Positions 24,633 through 32,428 of a stretch of 41,348 bases of DNA are shown piece by piece. This stretch comes from a virus: the IMG/VR virus record IMGVR_UViG_3300042691_010884, positions 1 through 41,348 of that record, one strand, 5' to 3'. The notes under the pieces were generated by a model. That model had not been told where the DNA came from. It did no database searches and was given only the letters and a program-made list of their open reading frames with translations. How positions within the stretch are numbered: the stretch's first letter is position 1; each line of letters starts with the position of its first letter. The translations under genes and the position numbers were made by a program.

Positions 24633-24668
24633 AACCTTTTTACGCTAAATACGTAAGAGGGTTTTTTT
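24633..24668 (+). promoter_or_regulatory. Hairpin/terminator with late promoter in the loop and ribosome-binding site in the 3' arm
   Basis: AACCTTTTTACG (24633-24644) pairs with CGTAAGAGGGTT (24652-24663) over 12 bp with two G-U pairs. The 7-nt loop is CTAAATA and a T-tract reaches the ATG at 24669. AGAGGG in the 3' arm is the ribosome-binding site of the next gene. RNA entering from upstream can fold or terminate; RNA starting at the late motif lacks the 5' arm. Confidence 0.65.
24644..24651 (+). promoter_or_regulatory. T4-type late promoter motif GCTAAATA
   Basis: CTAAATA forms the exact loop of the 24633-24663 hairpin, 17 bp before the ATG at 24669. Initiation a few bases downstream would give an RNA starting near the ribosome-binding site. 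The match to TATAAATA is six of eight; another CTAAATA precedes gp45. Confidence 0.5.
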
Positions 24669-25508
24669 ATGACTATACAACCTAGTACTTTATTACGAGC
24701 TTATTTAGATATCCTAAATGAAACTACAGCACCAGTAGCTCCTGATGTGCAAGGCATGGCTCCTGGAACATCAAAGGATTTAGAAGGCGGTGAAAAAGTT
24801 ACATTAGGCACCGATGGTGCTATTCAGCATATGGGCGATTGGGGAACGTATGTATTTGACAAAACAGGTAAGTTTGTAAAAACAATATCTCCCCAGATTC
24901 AAGGTTACCAAAAACAAACTGACGCATCTGGCAACACGGTTCAGCAAGATTTTAATGTAGGGCCTGTAAGTGTATCTAAAGGCACTCAAGGAACAACTGC
25001 TTCGTATGATATGGGTCCAAGTGGTGGTACCAAAACAAAGACATTTGAAAATTCTCTTAGAAACAAAAGTTTATTGGAGCGTATCGAAGAAGTAGAAAAC
25101 GACGGCCCATTAACTTCCGGCGATTACTTTCATATAGAGCTAGCAGAGGATGAAGGAATTGAAACTTACATCATTGCTGAATGGAGTGAATCAGTTCTTA
25201 TCGAAGCTGACAAAGATACTCTTAAATTATTAGAAGAACATGGTTGTACATTCCACGACGAACTTACAGAGGCAGAATATCAAGGACGTACCGTTCCTTT
25301 AGGTAAACCAATGTCCGGTGATGTTAAAAAATCCAAAGTTTATGTTAAAAAGCCAAATGGCAAAGTAGTTAAAGTAAACTTTGGCGATAAAAAAATGACT
25401 ATTAAAAAGTCAAATCCTAAACGTAGAAAATCTTTCAGAGCAAGACATAACTGTCAAAATCCAGGACCTCGCTGGAAAGCACGTTATTGGTCATGTAGGG
25501 CATGGTAA
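24669..25508 (+). CDS. Probable head-associated protein with capsid-targeting-like N-terminus and RHNC/YWSC tail
   Basis: The 279-residue protein opens with MTIQPSTLLRAYLDILNE, an amphipathic peptide ending in Leu-Asn-Glu, like T4 capsid-targeting sequences cut by the prohead protease after (L/I)xE. The middle has two acidic segments (AEDEGIETYIIAEWSES, and LTEAEYQGRTVPLGKPMSGD). The basic C-terminus carries RRKSFRARHNC, then PGPRWKARYWSCRAW, with two Cys and one His that could bind metal. I recall such tails in proteins of several tailed phages, without an agreed function. Late promoter control fits a virion component. It opens the run of genes I interpret as internal head or assembly proteins. 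Confidence 0.6.
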   Translation: MTIQPSTLLRAYLDILNETTAPVAPDVQGMAPGTSKDLEGGEKVTLGTDGAIQHMGDWGTYVFDKTGKFVKTISPQIQGYQKQTDASGNTVQQDFNVGPVSVSKGTQGTTASYDMGPSGGTKTKTFENSLRNKSLLERIEEVENDGPLTSGDYFHIELAEDEGIETYIIAEWSESVLIEADKDTLKLLEEHGCTFHDELTEAEYQGRTVPLGKPMSGDVKKSKVYVKKPNGKVVKVNFGDKKMTIKKSNPKRRKSFRARHNCQNPGPRWKARYWSCRAW

Positions 25509-25512
25509 AATT

Positions 25513-25845
25513 ATGAGAATAGACGAACTGTTTGATCCTAACAAATTTAAAAAAGATGATTTTAATCTAAAAGACGATTTAGTCTTTTATATGAATAATC
25601 AACCTGATTTTTATCGCAAGCATTATTATCCTTCTATGTGTACATTTAAAGAGTATTATGATAATGATAAAAAAATCAGTCCTAGAGCATTTGGAAAAAT
25701 GGTAGAACGTGCTTACAAAATGTATCGTAGCGAGTTTCCTGTACAAGGTTTAAATGAAACTTTAGATAAGGATATTTTCGAAGAGATATGTGCCGAAATA
25801 CATAAAATAGAATTAGAAAATATTAAAAACGGGCATTACGATTAA
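25513..25845 (+). CDS. Conserved hypothetical protein (RIDELFD family)
   Basis: This 110-residue protein begins MRIDELFDPNKFKKDDFNLK and continues DDLVFYMNNQPDFYRKHYYP. The Tyr/Phe-rich centre and SEFPVQGLNETL are distinctive, and I recall related proteins in T4-like marine phages, always without a function. The first residues (IDELFD) resemble the start of the neighbouring putatively packaged proteins but lack a clear (hydrophobic)-x-Glu cleavage site. It is 4 bp after the preceding stop and 2 bp before the next gene, so it is part of the same operon. No membrane segment is seen. Confidence 0.6.
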   Translation: MRIDELFDPNKFKKDDFNLKDDLVFYMNNQPDFYRKHYYPSMCTFKEYYDNDKKISPRAFGKMVERAYKMYRSEFPVQGLNETLDKDIFEEICAEIHKIELENIKNGHYD

Positions 25846-25847
25846 CT

Positions 25848-26783
25848 ATGCTACTTAGAGAATTATTTTTTGAAAGTTCAGGTCGCTCTAATGAAGGCAA
25901 AAGTGCTGTATTAGGATGGGGTCGAGGCATGGGTCACAAAGGCCATATGTTGTTAGCAAAGGCTGTTATACATCATGCCCAAGAAAATAATGCCAAACCT
26001 TATTTTGTTGTATCAAGGACAAGTCTTGTAGATCCTAGCACTGGTCAACCTTGGACAGATAAACCCACATTTACTAAAACTAAAGATGATCCTTTATCAC
26101 CAGAAGAAAAACTTGCAACATATCGTAAAGTATTTCCTCAAAATGCAGATGTATTCAGTGTTGCTACTGCAGATGCTAGCACATTAGACAAAGTTCTAGC
26201 TAAAATTGCTCAAGATGGATTTAATCGAGTTATATTAGTTGTTGGGGAAGATCAAAAAAATAGTATGGGATTCTTAACAAGACCGGATAAGTCAGGTGTT
26301 CCTCCATATAAACAAGCAGGTCTAACAAATCTTGAAATTATTTCTAGACAAGATACCACTGAACCTAGCAGTATGCGAGGCGGGCCGGAGTATCAAGAAG
26401 GTCCGCGTGCTACACCAATGAGACAAATATTACTTGACCCTAGCAAGAGTGAAGAAGAACAATTTGCTGTTTGGCGTAGAGATATGCCAGACAATCTAAG
26501 TGACGATGAAGTGATGGATTTAATGCTCAAGGCAAAACAACGAATGAGCATGGTTCCTGCTTCAAAGAGAAACTCAAAAGAAAAAGTCACAGAAAAACAA
26601 GACGGAGTATATACTCCTGTAAAAACTCGAGAATGCCCTTATTGTAAACGTTCAGAAGAAAAATGTTTGTGTAGTAAAAAAGAAGATGCTGCTGGTGTCG
26701 GCATTATTACTAAACAAAACACAACAGCTGATGTTAATAAAGGCACACCAAGAAAAAATTTAAAAGCATTCAAGTTGATTTAA
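25848..26783 (+). CDS. Nucleotidyltransferase-fold (cytidylyltransferase-like) protein with zinc-binding tail
   Basis: This 311-residue protein starts with the short peptide MLLRELFFES, resembling the leader of the gene at 30230. Residues 21-195 carry the nucleotidyltransferase signature: GRGMGHKGH (25-33, the HxGH ATP-binding motif), VVGEDQ (131-136) and ATPMR (188-192, equivalent to the SxTxxR motif). Enzymes of this fold join a nucleotide to a phosphorylated partner, for example in NAD or phospholipid precursor synthesis; the substrate here is unknown. A probable zinc knuckle (CPYC 263-266 and CLC 273-275) and a GVGIITKQNTTADVNKGTPR tail follow. The start has no strong ribosome-binding site and is only 2 bp after the previous stop. 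Confidence 0.75.
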   Translation: MLLRELFFESSGRSNEGKSAVLGWGRGMGHKGHMLLAKAVIHHAQENNAKPYFVVSRTSLVDPSTGQPWTDKPTFTKTKDDPLSPEEKLATYRKVFPQNADVFSVATADASTLDKVLAKIAQDGFNRVILVVGEDQKNSMGFLTRPDKSGVPPYKQAGLTNLEIISRQDTTEPSSMRGGPEYQEGPRATPMRQILLDPSKSEEEQFAVWRRDMPDNLSDDEVMDLMLKAKQRMSMVPASKRNSKEKVTEKQDGVYTPVKTRECPYCKRSEEKCLCSKKEDAAGVGIITKQNTTADVNKGTPRKNLKAFKLI

Positions 26784-26792
26784 GGATATAAG

Positions 26793-27233
26793 ATGGACGA
26801 TTTATACCGAGCCAGTAAAGTAGCATTTGCCAGTACTTTTAGTTTTTATTTAAAAGCTCATAACTTTCATTGGAATGTCGAAGGTATACATTTTAAAGAA
26901 CTTCATGATCTATTTGGAGGAATATATGAAGAAGTATATGGTAGCATTGATGACTTTGCTGAAAAAATACGTAGCCTAGGTACTTACGTACCTGCTAGTT
27001 TTAGTAGATTTACAATGTTAACTCAGATAGAAGACGAAGAAAATATGTTGCCACCTGAAGCAATGCTTCAGGAATTATTAGAAGATAATGGCAAGATGAT
27101 TAAACTTTTAAAGTTAGTGTTTGTAGAATCAGAAAAATATAATGAATATGGATTCAGTGATTTTATTGCTGGACGTATTGATTCTCATCGTAAGCATGGC
27201 TGGATGTTAAGAGCTACTTTAAAAAATGGATGA
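26793..27233 (+). CDS. Dps-like ferritin-family protein
   Basis: This 146-residue four-helix protein matches the Dps (DNA protection during starvation) family. The ferroxidase residues have the exact family spacing: His26, His38 (12 later), Asp53 (15 later) and Glu57 (4 later). Flanking motifs are HNFHWNVEGIHFKELHDLF and IDDFAEKIRSLG. Dps forms dodecamers that oxidise and store iron and shield DNA from peroxide. AAGGAT upstream supports the start. It lies among genes interpreted here as virion or head genes but lacks the N-terminal leader peptide. It may protect phage DNA or supply iron during infection; this is inference. Confidence 0.88.
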   Translation: MDDLYRASKVAFASTFSFYLKAHNFHWNVEGIHFKELHDLFGGIYEEVYGSIDDFAEKIRSLGTYVPASFSRFTMLTQIEDEENMLPPEAMLQELLEDNGKMIKLLKLVFVESEKYNEYGFSDFIAGRIDSHRKHGWMLRATLKNG

Positions 27234-27444
27234 ATTAACTCAAATTAAAAAGCTTGCCGGGATAAATGAATTCAAAGGGCTAAGTGTTTGGGAAGGAAGC
27301 AATATAAGTATTACTGGCAATGAAAAAGGCCAGATAATGAAGAAGAAGAATATACAACCGGGTACACCTGATTGGTTTAAACTTTGGTTCAGCTTACCTT
27401 ACTTAACTGGTGAAAAACCTGTAGACGACGATGAAAGTAATTGA
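27226..27444 (+). CDS. Small hypothetical protein with (I)NE leader
   Basis: This 72-residue protein begins MDELTQIKKLAGINEFKG, an amphipathic stretch ending in Ile-Asn-Glu, matching the (hydrophobic)-x-Glu pattern of its neighbours. It continues with NISITGNEKGQIMKKKNIQP and GTPDWFKLWFSLPYLTGEKP. I recall close relatives in marine T4-like phages with no function assigned. It overlaps the Dps-like gene by 8 bp and the fusion gene by 14 bp, so it is translated as part of a coupled run. There is no catalytic motif or membrane helix. Confidence 0.6.
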   Translation: MDELTQIKKLAGINEFKGLSVWEGSNISITGNEKGQIMKKKNIQPGTPDWFKLWFSLPYLTGEKPVDDDESN

Positions 27445-29596
27445 TATTATAACTGAAAGAGAACAGGCACCTCAAGGTAATATGGGCCTCACTATCTTCG
27501 ACATCGACGATACACTATTTCATACTACTGCTAAAATTAAAGTTATGAAAGACGGTAAGGTAGTTCGTACACTTACTAATCAAGAATTCAATAATTATAA
27601 TCTGCAACCAGGCGAAGAGTTTGACTTCGGTGAGTTTCGTAGTGCTGAAAAATTTGCTAAAGAAAGCGAACCAATTAAGCCAATGATTAACACACTTAAA
27701 AGAATACTAGACAGAGCTGCTAATACAAAAGTTATCATGCTCACCGCTAGAGCAGATTTTGACGATAAAGAAAAGTTTTTAGATACATTCACAAAGTACG
27801 GTATTGATATGAGTAGAGTACACGTACATCGAGCAGGAAATTTACCAGGCGACGAACCACCGGCATATAAAAAAGCTATATGGGTAAGAAAATATCTTAA
27901 TACCGGAAAATATAATAGAGTCAACCTAATTGACGATTCTATGAGTAATCTTAAAGTTTTTAAAAGTTTAAAATCAGAATACCCAAGTGTAGACTTTGAT
28001 GCGTATTTTGTTAAACCTGAAGGAAGTATCGCAGTTGTAGAATCATGGCTTAAAGAGAAAGTAGATTCGTATGGCAATGTCAAAGGCGACCCAATAGGCG
28101 ACTTAATTAAAAATCTTGATAAACAAAAAACTAATCCAGCTAAACCATCTACAAAACCTCCCATTGTTAAAAAAGATACCGGACAAGCAGCACAACCCAC
28201 TCCTATTACTGGTAGTTCTTTAGAACAAACTTTAAGAAATTTCGCATTAAAAGCAGGAATAAAAGGAAAAGAATTAGCTCAATTTTTAGCCCAGTGTGCT
28301 CATGAATCAGCAAACTACTCAACCTTAGTGGAGTTTGGAGCTAGTCAAGATTTTCTAAAAAAATATGACAAACAATTTAATCCTGATAAGGCAAAGGAGT
28401 TAGGTAATAGTGTTCCTGGCGACGGGGAAAGATTTAAAGGTAGAGGATTTATACAACTGACTGGACGATGGAACTATACACAAGCAGGGCAAGCATTGGG
28501 CTTGCCTTTGGATAATAAACCAGAGTTATTAGAGAAACCAGATATAGCAGCCAAGGCTAGTATATGGTTTTGGCAAAATAGAGTAAAACCTAATGTAAAG
28601 AATTTCACCGATACAAGAACTGTGACAAGTTATATTAATCCTGGTTTACGAGGATTACAAAAACGACACGGTATATTTCAAAATTATCTAAAAACTATGA
28701 GTATGGCTAAGGAAGATTATCATCCTAATGCTACTCCTCCTGGTCCAGAAACTAAACCAACAATGCCGGCAGGCACTGTAAGAGTAGATGTTGATGATGT
28801 GTATGATTGGTACAAACTAGGTCAGCACATTAGTAATATGAAAGGATTAGGTAAACATGATTTCGGCAAAGGGCCGCCCAGTACCATATTTTCATTTGGT
28901 AGCGAAGAAGAAGAACACAAATACATCGATGCTTTAAAGAAAACAGGATTAACCACAACCGATATTGATCCTGTAGATCCTAGACAGCCTAAAGGCATGA
29001 AGCGTCAGAAAGTCGACCCAACATACAATGTAGGTGAAGACGCAATGCGAGATGTCATTTATACTAAACCCAATTTAGAAAACGAATGGGAAGAAGCAGA
29101 ACGCTATCCAGAGTTTGTAAAATTAGGTAAAGATGCTTGGATCGAACTTGCTAAGAAAGGCCGGGCAGTTACTATCAACAGTGCCCAAGGTATCAACAAC
29201 ACCGATGCTGCTGATCCAGATAGTTTTAAATTATTACATCCGGAAAAACAAAAACGTGCCCTGGCACAACTTGAAAAAGGAACAGTTGAAATGCCTATAG
29301 TTGCTGTTTATAGTGACGGTCATAAAGAACTTATTGGTGGTAATACAAGACTTACTGCTATGATGGCAAGAAACGGTCGAGCAACTATTTGGGCATTTAG
29401 AGTTCCAGACAATATTGTAGAAAACTTTGCCGATGGCAAGAACCCGCAAGACAAAGGTGACAGTAAGCGTCATGGTATACCTAAGAAAGCCAGTATATCA
29501 GCGTTAAAAAAAATACGTAGCAGTGATACAGCCAGTCCTCGTAAAAAGCAATTGGCACATTGGCAAATAAATATGAAACAAGGGAGAAATAAATGA
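27431..29596 (+). CDS. Multidomain fusion: HAD phosphatase - GH19 hydrolase - ParB-like, with capsid-targeting-like leader
   Basis: This 721-residue protein has four parts. Residues 1-9, MKVIDIITE, resemble T4 capsid-targeting leaders. Residues about 18-205 are a HAD-type phosphatase/hydrolase: FDIDDT (23-28), LTAR (104-107) and LIDDS (166-170). Residues about 262-422 are a glycoside hydrolase family 19 (chitinase/endolysin) domain with catalytic Glu292 in CAHESANY and GRGFIQLTGRWNY (337-349). Residues about 448-500 hold a segment with FSFGSEEEEHKYI. Residues about 555-660 are ParB-like, with IGGNTRLTAMMA (635-646). The frame is continuous and the linkers are Pro/Lys-rich, so the fusion looks real. 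Phosphatase, wall-hydrolase and DNA-binding-type folds in one late protein suggest packaging and ejection, which is inference. Confidence 0.8.
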   Translation: MKVIDIITEREQAPQGNMGLTIFDIDDTLFHTTAKIKVMKDGKVVRTLTNQEFNNYNLQPGEEFDFGEFRSAEKFAKESEPIKPMINTLKRILDRAANTKVIMLTARADFDDKEKFLDTFTKYGIDMSRVHVHRAGNLPGDEPPAYKKAIWVRKYLNTGKYNRVNLIDDSMSNLKVFKSLKSEYPSVDFDAYFVKPEGSIAVVESWLKEKVDSYGNVKGDPIGDLIKNLDKQKTNPAKPSTKPPIVKKDTGQAAQPTPITGSSLEQTLRNFALKAGIKGKELAQFLAQCAHESANYSTLVEFGASQDFLKKYDKQFNPDKAKELGNSVPGDGERFKGRGFIQLTGRWNYTQAGQALGLPLDNKPELLEKPDIAAKASIWFWQNRVKPNVKNFTDTRTVTSYINPGLRGLQKRHGIFQNYLKTMSMAKEDYHPNATPPGPETKPTMPAGTVRVDVDDVYDWYKLGQHISNMKGLGKHDFGKGPPSTIFSFGSEEEEHKYIDALKKTGLTTTDIDPVDPRQPKGMKRQKVDPTYNVGEDAMRDVIYTKPNLENEWEEAERYPEFVKLGKDAWIELAKKGRAVTINSAQGINNTDAADPDSFKLLHPEKQKRALAQLEKGTVEMPIVAVYSDGHKELIGGNTRLTAMMARNGRATIWAFRVPDNIVENFADGKNPQDKGDSKRHGIPKKASISALKKIRSSDTASPRKKQLAHWQINMKQGRNK

Positions 29597-30228
29597 GCGC
29601 ATTTGAATTTGATTTCACATTGGCAAAGTTAAAGAAAGTTGTACACAAAAACAAAGAATTAGATCTTTGGTACAATGCTTTTAATACTTATTTGCCTAAA
29701 TTTTTAATTACTACACCTGCTAGAGTAGCAGGGTTCGTAGCACAGTGCCAGCATGAATCTGCTGACTTTACAGCACTACAAGAAAACTTAAACTACGGAG
29801 CTAAAGGTCTTCGTGGATTATTTGGCAAGTATTTTCCGGATGACAGTACAGCAAAAGCTTATGAACGTAAACCAGAAAAAATTGCTAACAAAATCTACAG
29901 CGGACGTATGGGCAATGGTCCAGAAGCTAGCGGTGAAGGTTGGAAATTTCGAGGACGCGGTATTCTACAACTTACAGGCAAAAGTAATTATGCCCAATGT
30001 AGTAAAGATTTGTTCGGCGACGACACACTAGTACAAGATCCGGATTTATTAAGAACTCCAGAATATGCTACACTAAGTGCTTGCTGGTTCTGGTATAAGA
30101 ATCAATTAAACCCAATTTGCGATAAGGGTGATATTGTACTATTAAGTAAAAAAATTAATGGCGGAACCATTGGTATGGAAGATCGTATCAAACACTGGAA
30201 TGATGCGCTAGACGCATTTGAAAGCTAA
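29593..30228 (+). CDS. GH19 endolysin (chitinase-like lysozyme)
   Basis: This 211-residue single-domain glycoside hydrolase family 19 protein is typical of phage endolysins that cleave peptidoglycan at lysis. Catalytic Glu55 lies in VAQCQHESADF; IYSGRMGNG and WKFRGRGILQLTGKSNY follow in the correct order, then a C-terminal YATLSACWFWYKNQLNP segment. No signal peptide or anchor is seen, so release would depend on a holin. GGGAG gives a good ribosome-binding site and the ATG overlaps the previous stop. It shares the fold and core motifs with the GH19 domain of the preceding fusion protein but keeps the RMGNG segment that the fused domain has lost. Confidence 0.92.
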   Translation: MSAFEFDFTLAKLKKVVHKNKELDLWYNAFNTYLPKFLITTPARVAGFVAQCQHESADFTALQENLNYGAKGLRGLFGKYFPDDSTAKAYERKPEKIANKIYSGRMGNGPEASGEGWKFRGRGILQLTGKSNYAQCSKDLFGDDTLVQDPDLLRTPEYATLSACWFWYKNQLNPICDKGDIVLLSKKINGGTIGMEDRIKHWNDALDAFES

Positions 30229-30229
30229 T

Positions 30230-30427
30230 ATGCTATTAAGAGAATTACTAGGTGTTATGAATGAAAATGCTACTGGCGGCGCAACATCTGCTGGTAGTGT
30301 CACTGTTGGCCCTACTGAACTTAATAAAAAAGCTAAAACTTTTAAAAATAAAGACGGAACTACTAAAAATGCTCTAGATGTTAAAGGTGCTAATCTTTTA
30401 ACAGGAATGAGCTTTAAAAAACGATAA
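30230..30427 (+). CDS. Small protein with capsid-targeting-like leader
   Basis: This 65-residue basic protein starts MLLRELLGVMNENATGG. LLRELLGVMNE aligns with LLRAYLDILNE (gene at 24669) and KKFLSIMNE (inside the protein at 31511), and ends in the (hydrophobic)-x-Glu pattern cut by T4-type prohead proteases. The remainder is Lys, Thr and Gly-rich and probably disordered, ending MSFKKR, like a small DNA-binding internal head protein. I prefer the ATG at 30230 to the upstream in-frame TTG because it follows the endolysin stop by one base and matches the leader of the nucleotidyltransferase gene. Confidence 0.6.
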   Translation: MLLRELLGVMNENATGGATSAGSVTVGPTELNKKAKTFKNKDGTTKNALDVKGANLLTGMSFKKR

Positions 30428-30430
30428 ATA
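30423..30430 (+). promoter_or_regulatory. T4-type late promoter motif GATAAATA
   Basis: The octamer overlaps the stop of the preceding small gene and lies 19 bp before the ATG at 30450, with TTGGAG (30438-30443) as ribosome-binding site. Seven of eight positions match the T4 consensus. Confidence 0.65.
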
Positions 30431-30449
30431 CCTAGTATTGGAGAAAATA

Positions 30450-31508
30450 ATGCACGACGACATGATGAACAGAAGCCCTGACAAACACGAAGCTGCAATG
30501 GCTCGTGCTGACTTATACAAGTTAGCTAACTATAGCATGAAGCTATTTAAAATGATTCACGAAGGCCAAGAGCTAGAAGGGTGGGTACAGGCTAAAATTA
30601 CCAAAGCTGCTGATTACGTTGCCAGCGTATATCATTTTATGGAATATGAAATGAAGTCTAGCGATTACGGTAGTAAACTAGAAAACAGTGATGTTTATTC
30701 AGAGTCAGTGCGTAAGGCCTTTGAACAAAAGCTAATGGAAGCTAAAAAGCAAGCAGAAAAAATTAAAGCCAAAGCAGAAAAGATGGACGAAGGATGGGAC
30801 GATATGCTTAAGGCAGTTAAAGATAGATCCGGTCCCCAACCTAGTGGCGGAAGTGGCATAAAGAAAGGTTCACGTTACGGTGGTAGTAAACAGAAAGCAG
30901 ACGAACCAGAAAAGGATGATGACGATGAAAAGCCGACAAAAAGTAAAAAAGTTAAAGAAGCGGCTAAGCCAGATTATCTTGACTTCGACAAGGACGGCAA
31001 CAAAAAAGAGCCAATGAAAAAGGCACTAAAAGATAAGAAAGTTAAAGAAGATTTAAAATTAAGCGAACTAAAAAAATCAACTCTAGGATCTTACGTTAAA
31101 AAGGCAAGTAAAGATGCTGTGAAAAAAACACGTGATTCAGATGCTGAAGATGAATATGGTGATCCAGACGAAGGCGAAAAGCTAGATAAAAAAGCACAAA
31201 AGCGTATGGCAGGTGTAAACAAAGCAGTTGACAAATTAACCAAAGAAGCAGCAATGAGCCCAGCACCCGCTCCTAAAAAAACTGGCATTCCTAATACAGC
31301 AACAACTACAGTGCCAGGAATGAAAGCGACTCAACAAGATTTAAAGAAAGCTAATTCTAGTGCTGCGTTAGGAGAAAGTAAGTGCAATCATACTCCAAAA
31401 GGAAAATCTTGTCCAGTACATGGCCTGAAAGAATGTGGTAGTATGAGCGAAGCTAAAAATTTAAAACAACAAGCAGCCATAGCAATCGCTAAGAAAAAGG
31501 CCAAGTAA
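30450..31508 (+). CDS. Lys-rich internal-head or scaffold-like protein
   Basis: This 352-residue protein has a conserved helical N-terminus (about 14-70, with ADLYKLANYSMKLFKMIHEG and ELEGWVQAKITKAADYVASV). A long, highly charged Lys/Asp/Glu region with low complexity follows. DFDKDGNKKEP (178-188) resembles a DxDxDG calcium-loop, STLGSYVKKAS lies at about 210-220, and a Cys/His cluster is at 312-329 (C-x8-C-PVH-x4-C). Several (hydrophobic or Val)-x-Glu sites, such as LGES and MSEA, could be processing points. Lysine-rich charged proteins of this kind occur in T4-like prohead cores. I chose the ATG at 30450 (TTGGAG upstream) over the TTG at 30438. The call is by composition, context and late promoter. 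Confidence 0.6.
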   Translation: MHDDMMNRSPDKHEAAMARADLYKLANYSMKLFKMIHEGQELEGWVQAKITKAADYVASVYHFMEYEMKSSDYGSKLENSDVYSESVRKAFEQKLMEAKKQAEKIKAKAEKMDEGWDDMLKAVKDRSGPQPSGGSGIKKGSRYGGSKQKADEPEKDDDDEKPTKSKKVKEAAKPDYLDFDKDGNKKEPMKKALKDKKVKEDLKLSELKKSTLGSYVKKASKDAVKKTRDSDAEDEYGDPDEGEKLDKKAQKRMAGVNKAVDKLTKEAAMSPAPAPKKTGIPNTATTTVPGMKATQQDLKKANSSAALGESKCNHTPKGKSCPVHGLKECGSMSEAKNLKQQAAIAIAKKKAK

Positions 31509-31510
31509 TT

Positions 31511-32428
31511 ATGGACATGAAAAAAATTCTTGCTGCTGTAGATAAAGCAGACAATAAAACTAAAACTTCTTCTGGCGACATGAAGAAGTTTTTATCTATT
31601 ATGAACGAGTCTGCTACTAATCGTTTAAGTATGGCTGAACAAATGGCTGTACAACAGTATCAGGAACCGCGCAAGAATATTACTAGTCCAGTATTAAACA
31701 AAGATAAAGATGCTACTCCAAGCATGATTGGAAAGTATTTTAAAAAAATAGAAGACGAAATAGCAGAATCGGAAGGTCGTTATAAGGATCGTACTAAACT
31801 ATTAGCCGAAAGAGTAGCTGCTAAAATGAATGAACGCACCGCCGATGTAGATGCTGCTGTTAAAGATTATCTTAATAAAGGCGGAGAAGTTAAAAAAGGC
31901 AAGTCACACAAACCAAGAAAAAGTGAAAAAACTGATTTTGGTAGTAAACATATTGGCGGTAAAGGCGAAGTGAGTCAAGGTAAAGCAACAAAGATTGGAA
32001 AATCAGCCAAAACTACTCCAGCAGGAAAACCTGTTGTTACCGCCGAAGATTTAGAACACCTGATTAGAATACGCGATAATCTAAATGAACAAATTTCCCA
32101 ATTAGAAGAATACTATAGTGCTCCACCGAACGACAGTAGAAGTCCTATATCAGGACCCCATCAGCCAGGGTGTAGATGTAAAGAAGTAGAAGAAGGCCTG
32201 CGTGATCCTAAAGACAATCCATGTTGGAAAGGTTACAAGCCTGTTGGTACAAAGAAAAAAGGTGGGCGTACTGTTCCAAATTGTGTGCCTAAGGAGTCAG
32301 TACAAAAAACTGGGACAGCAGGACAATTAAAAGCAAAAGGTAAAGTAGACGTAAAAGGTACAGTATTAGGGTCTCCAGAAAAAAGTCAAAAAGGCCTACG
32401 CAATAAGTTAGTAGGCGGCGGAACATAA
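31511..32428 (+). CDS. Head-associated-type protein with internal MNES leader motif and DNPCWKGY motif
   Basis: This 305-residue basic protein has MKKFLSIMNESATNRLSMAE near residues 24-43, aligning with leaders of neighbouring proteins, so N-terminal processing at Met-Asn-Glu is plausible. The centre is Lys/Gly-rich and disordered. Near residues 225-262 it has PGCRCKEVEEGLRDPKDNPC then WKGYKPVGTKKKGG and VPNCVPKE, a Cys-containing motif I recall from proteins of many T4-like phages. It begins 2 bp after the preceding stop. A structured 114-bp gap follows. A head or core role is inferred from composition and context. Confidence 0.6.
   Translation: MDMKKILAAVDKADNKTKTSSGDMKKFLSIMNESATNRLSMAEQMAVQQYQEPRKNITSPVLNKDKDATPSMIGKYFKKIEDEIAESEGRYKDRTKLLAERVAAKMNERTADVDAAVKDYLNKGGEVKKGKSHKPRKSEKTDFGSKHIGGKGEVSQGKATKIGKSAKTTPAGKPVVTAEDLEHLIRIRDNLNEQISQLEEYYSAPPNDSRSPISGPHQPGCRCKEVEEGLRDPKDNPCWKGYKPVGTKKKGGRTVPNCVPKESVQKTGTAGQLKAKGKVDVKGTVLGSPEKSQKGLRNKLVGGGT

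Noticed and set aside
27595-28200. 201-codon minus-strand open frame
   Set aside because: It is antisense to the HAD domain of the fusion protein, whose motifs are intact. Its translation is rich in Leu and Ser with no recognisable domain, and no ribosome-binding site or promoter is evident.
30438-30452. TTG start for the Lys-rich protein
   Set aside because: The TTG is part of the TTGGAG ribosome-binding site for the ATG at 30450.
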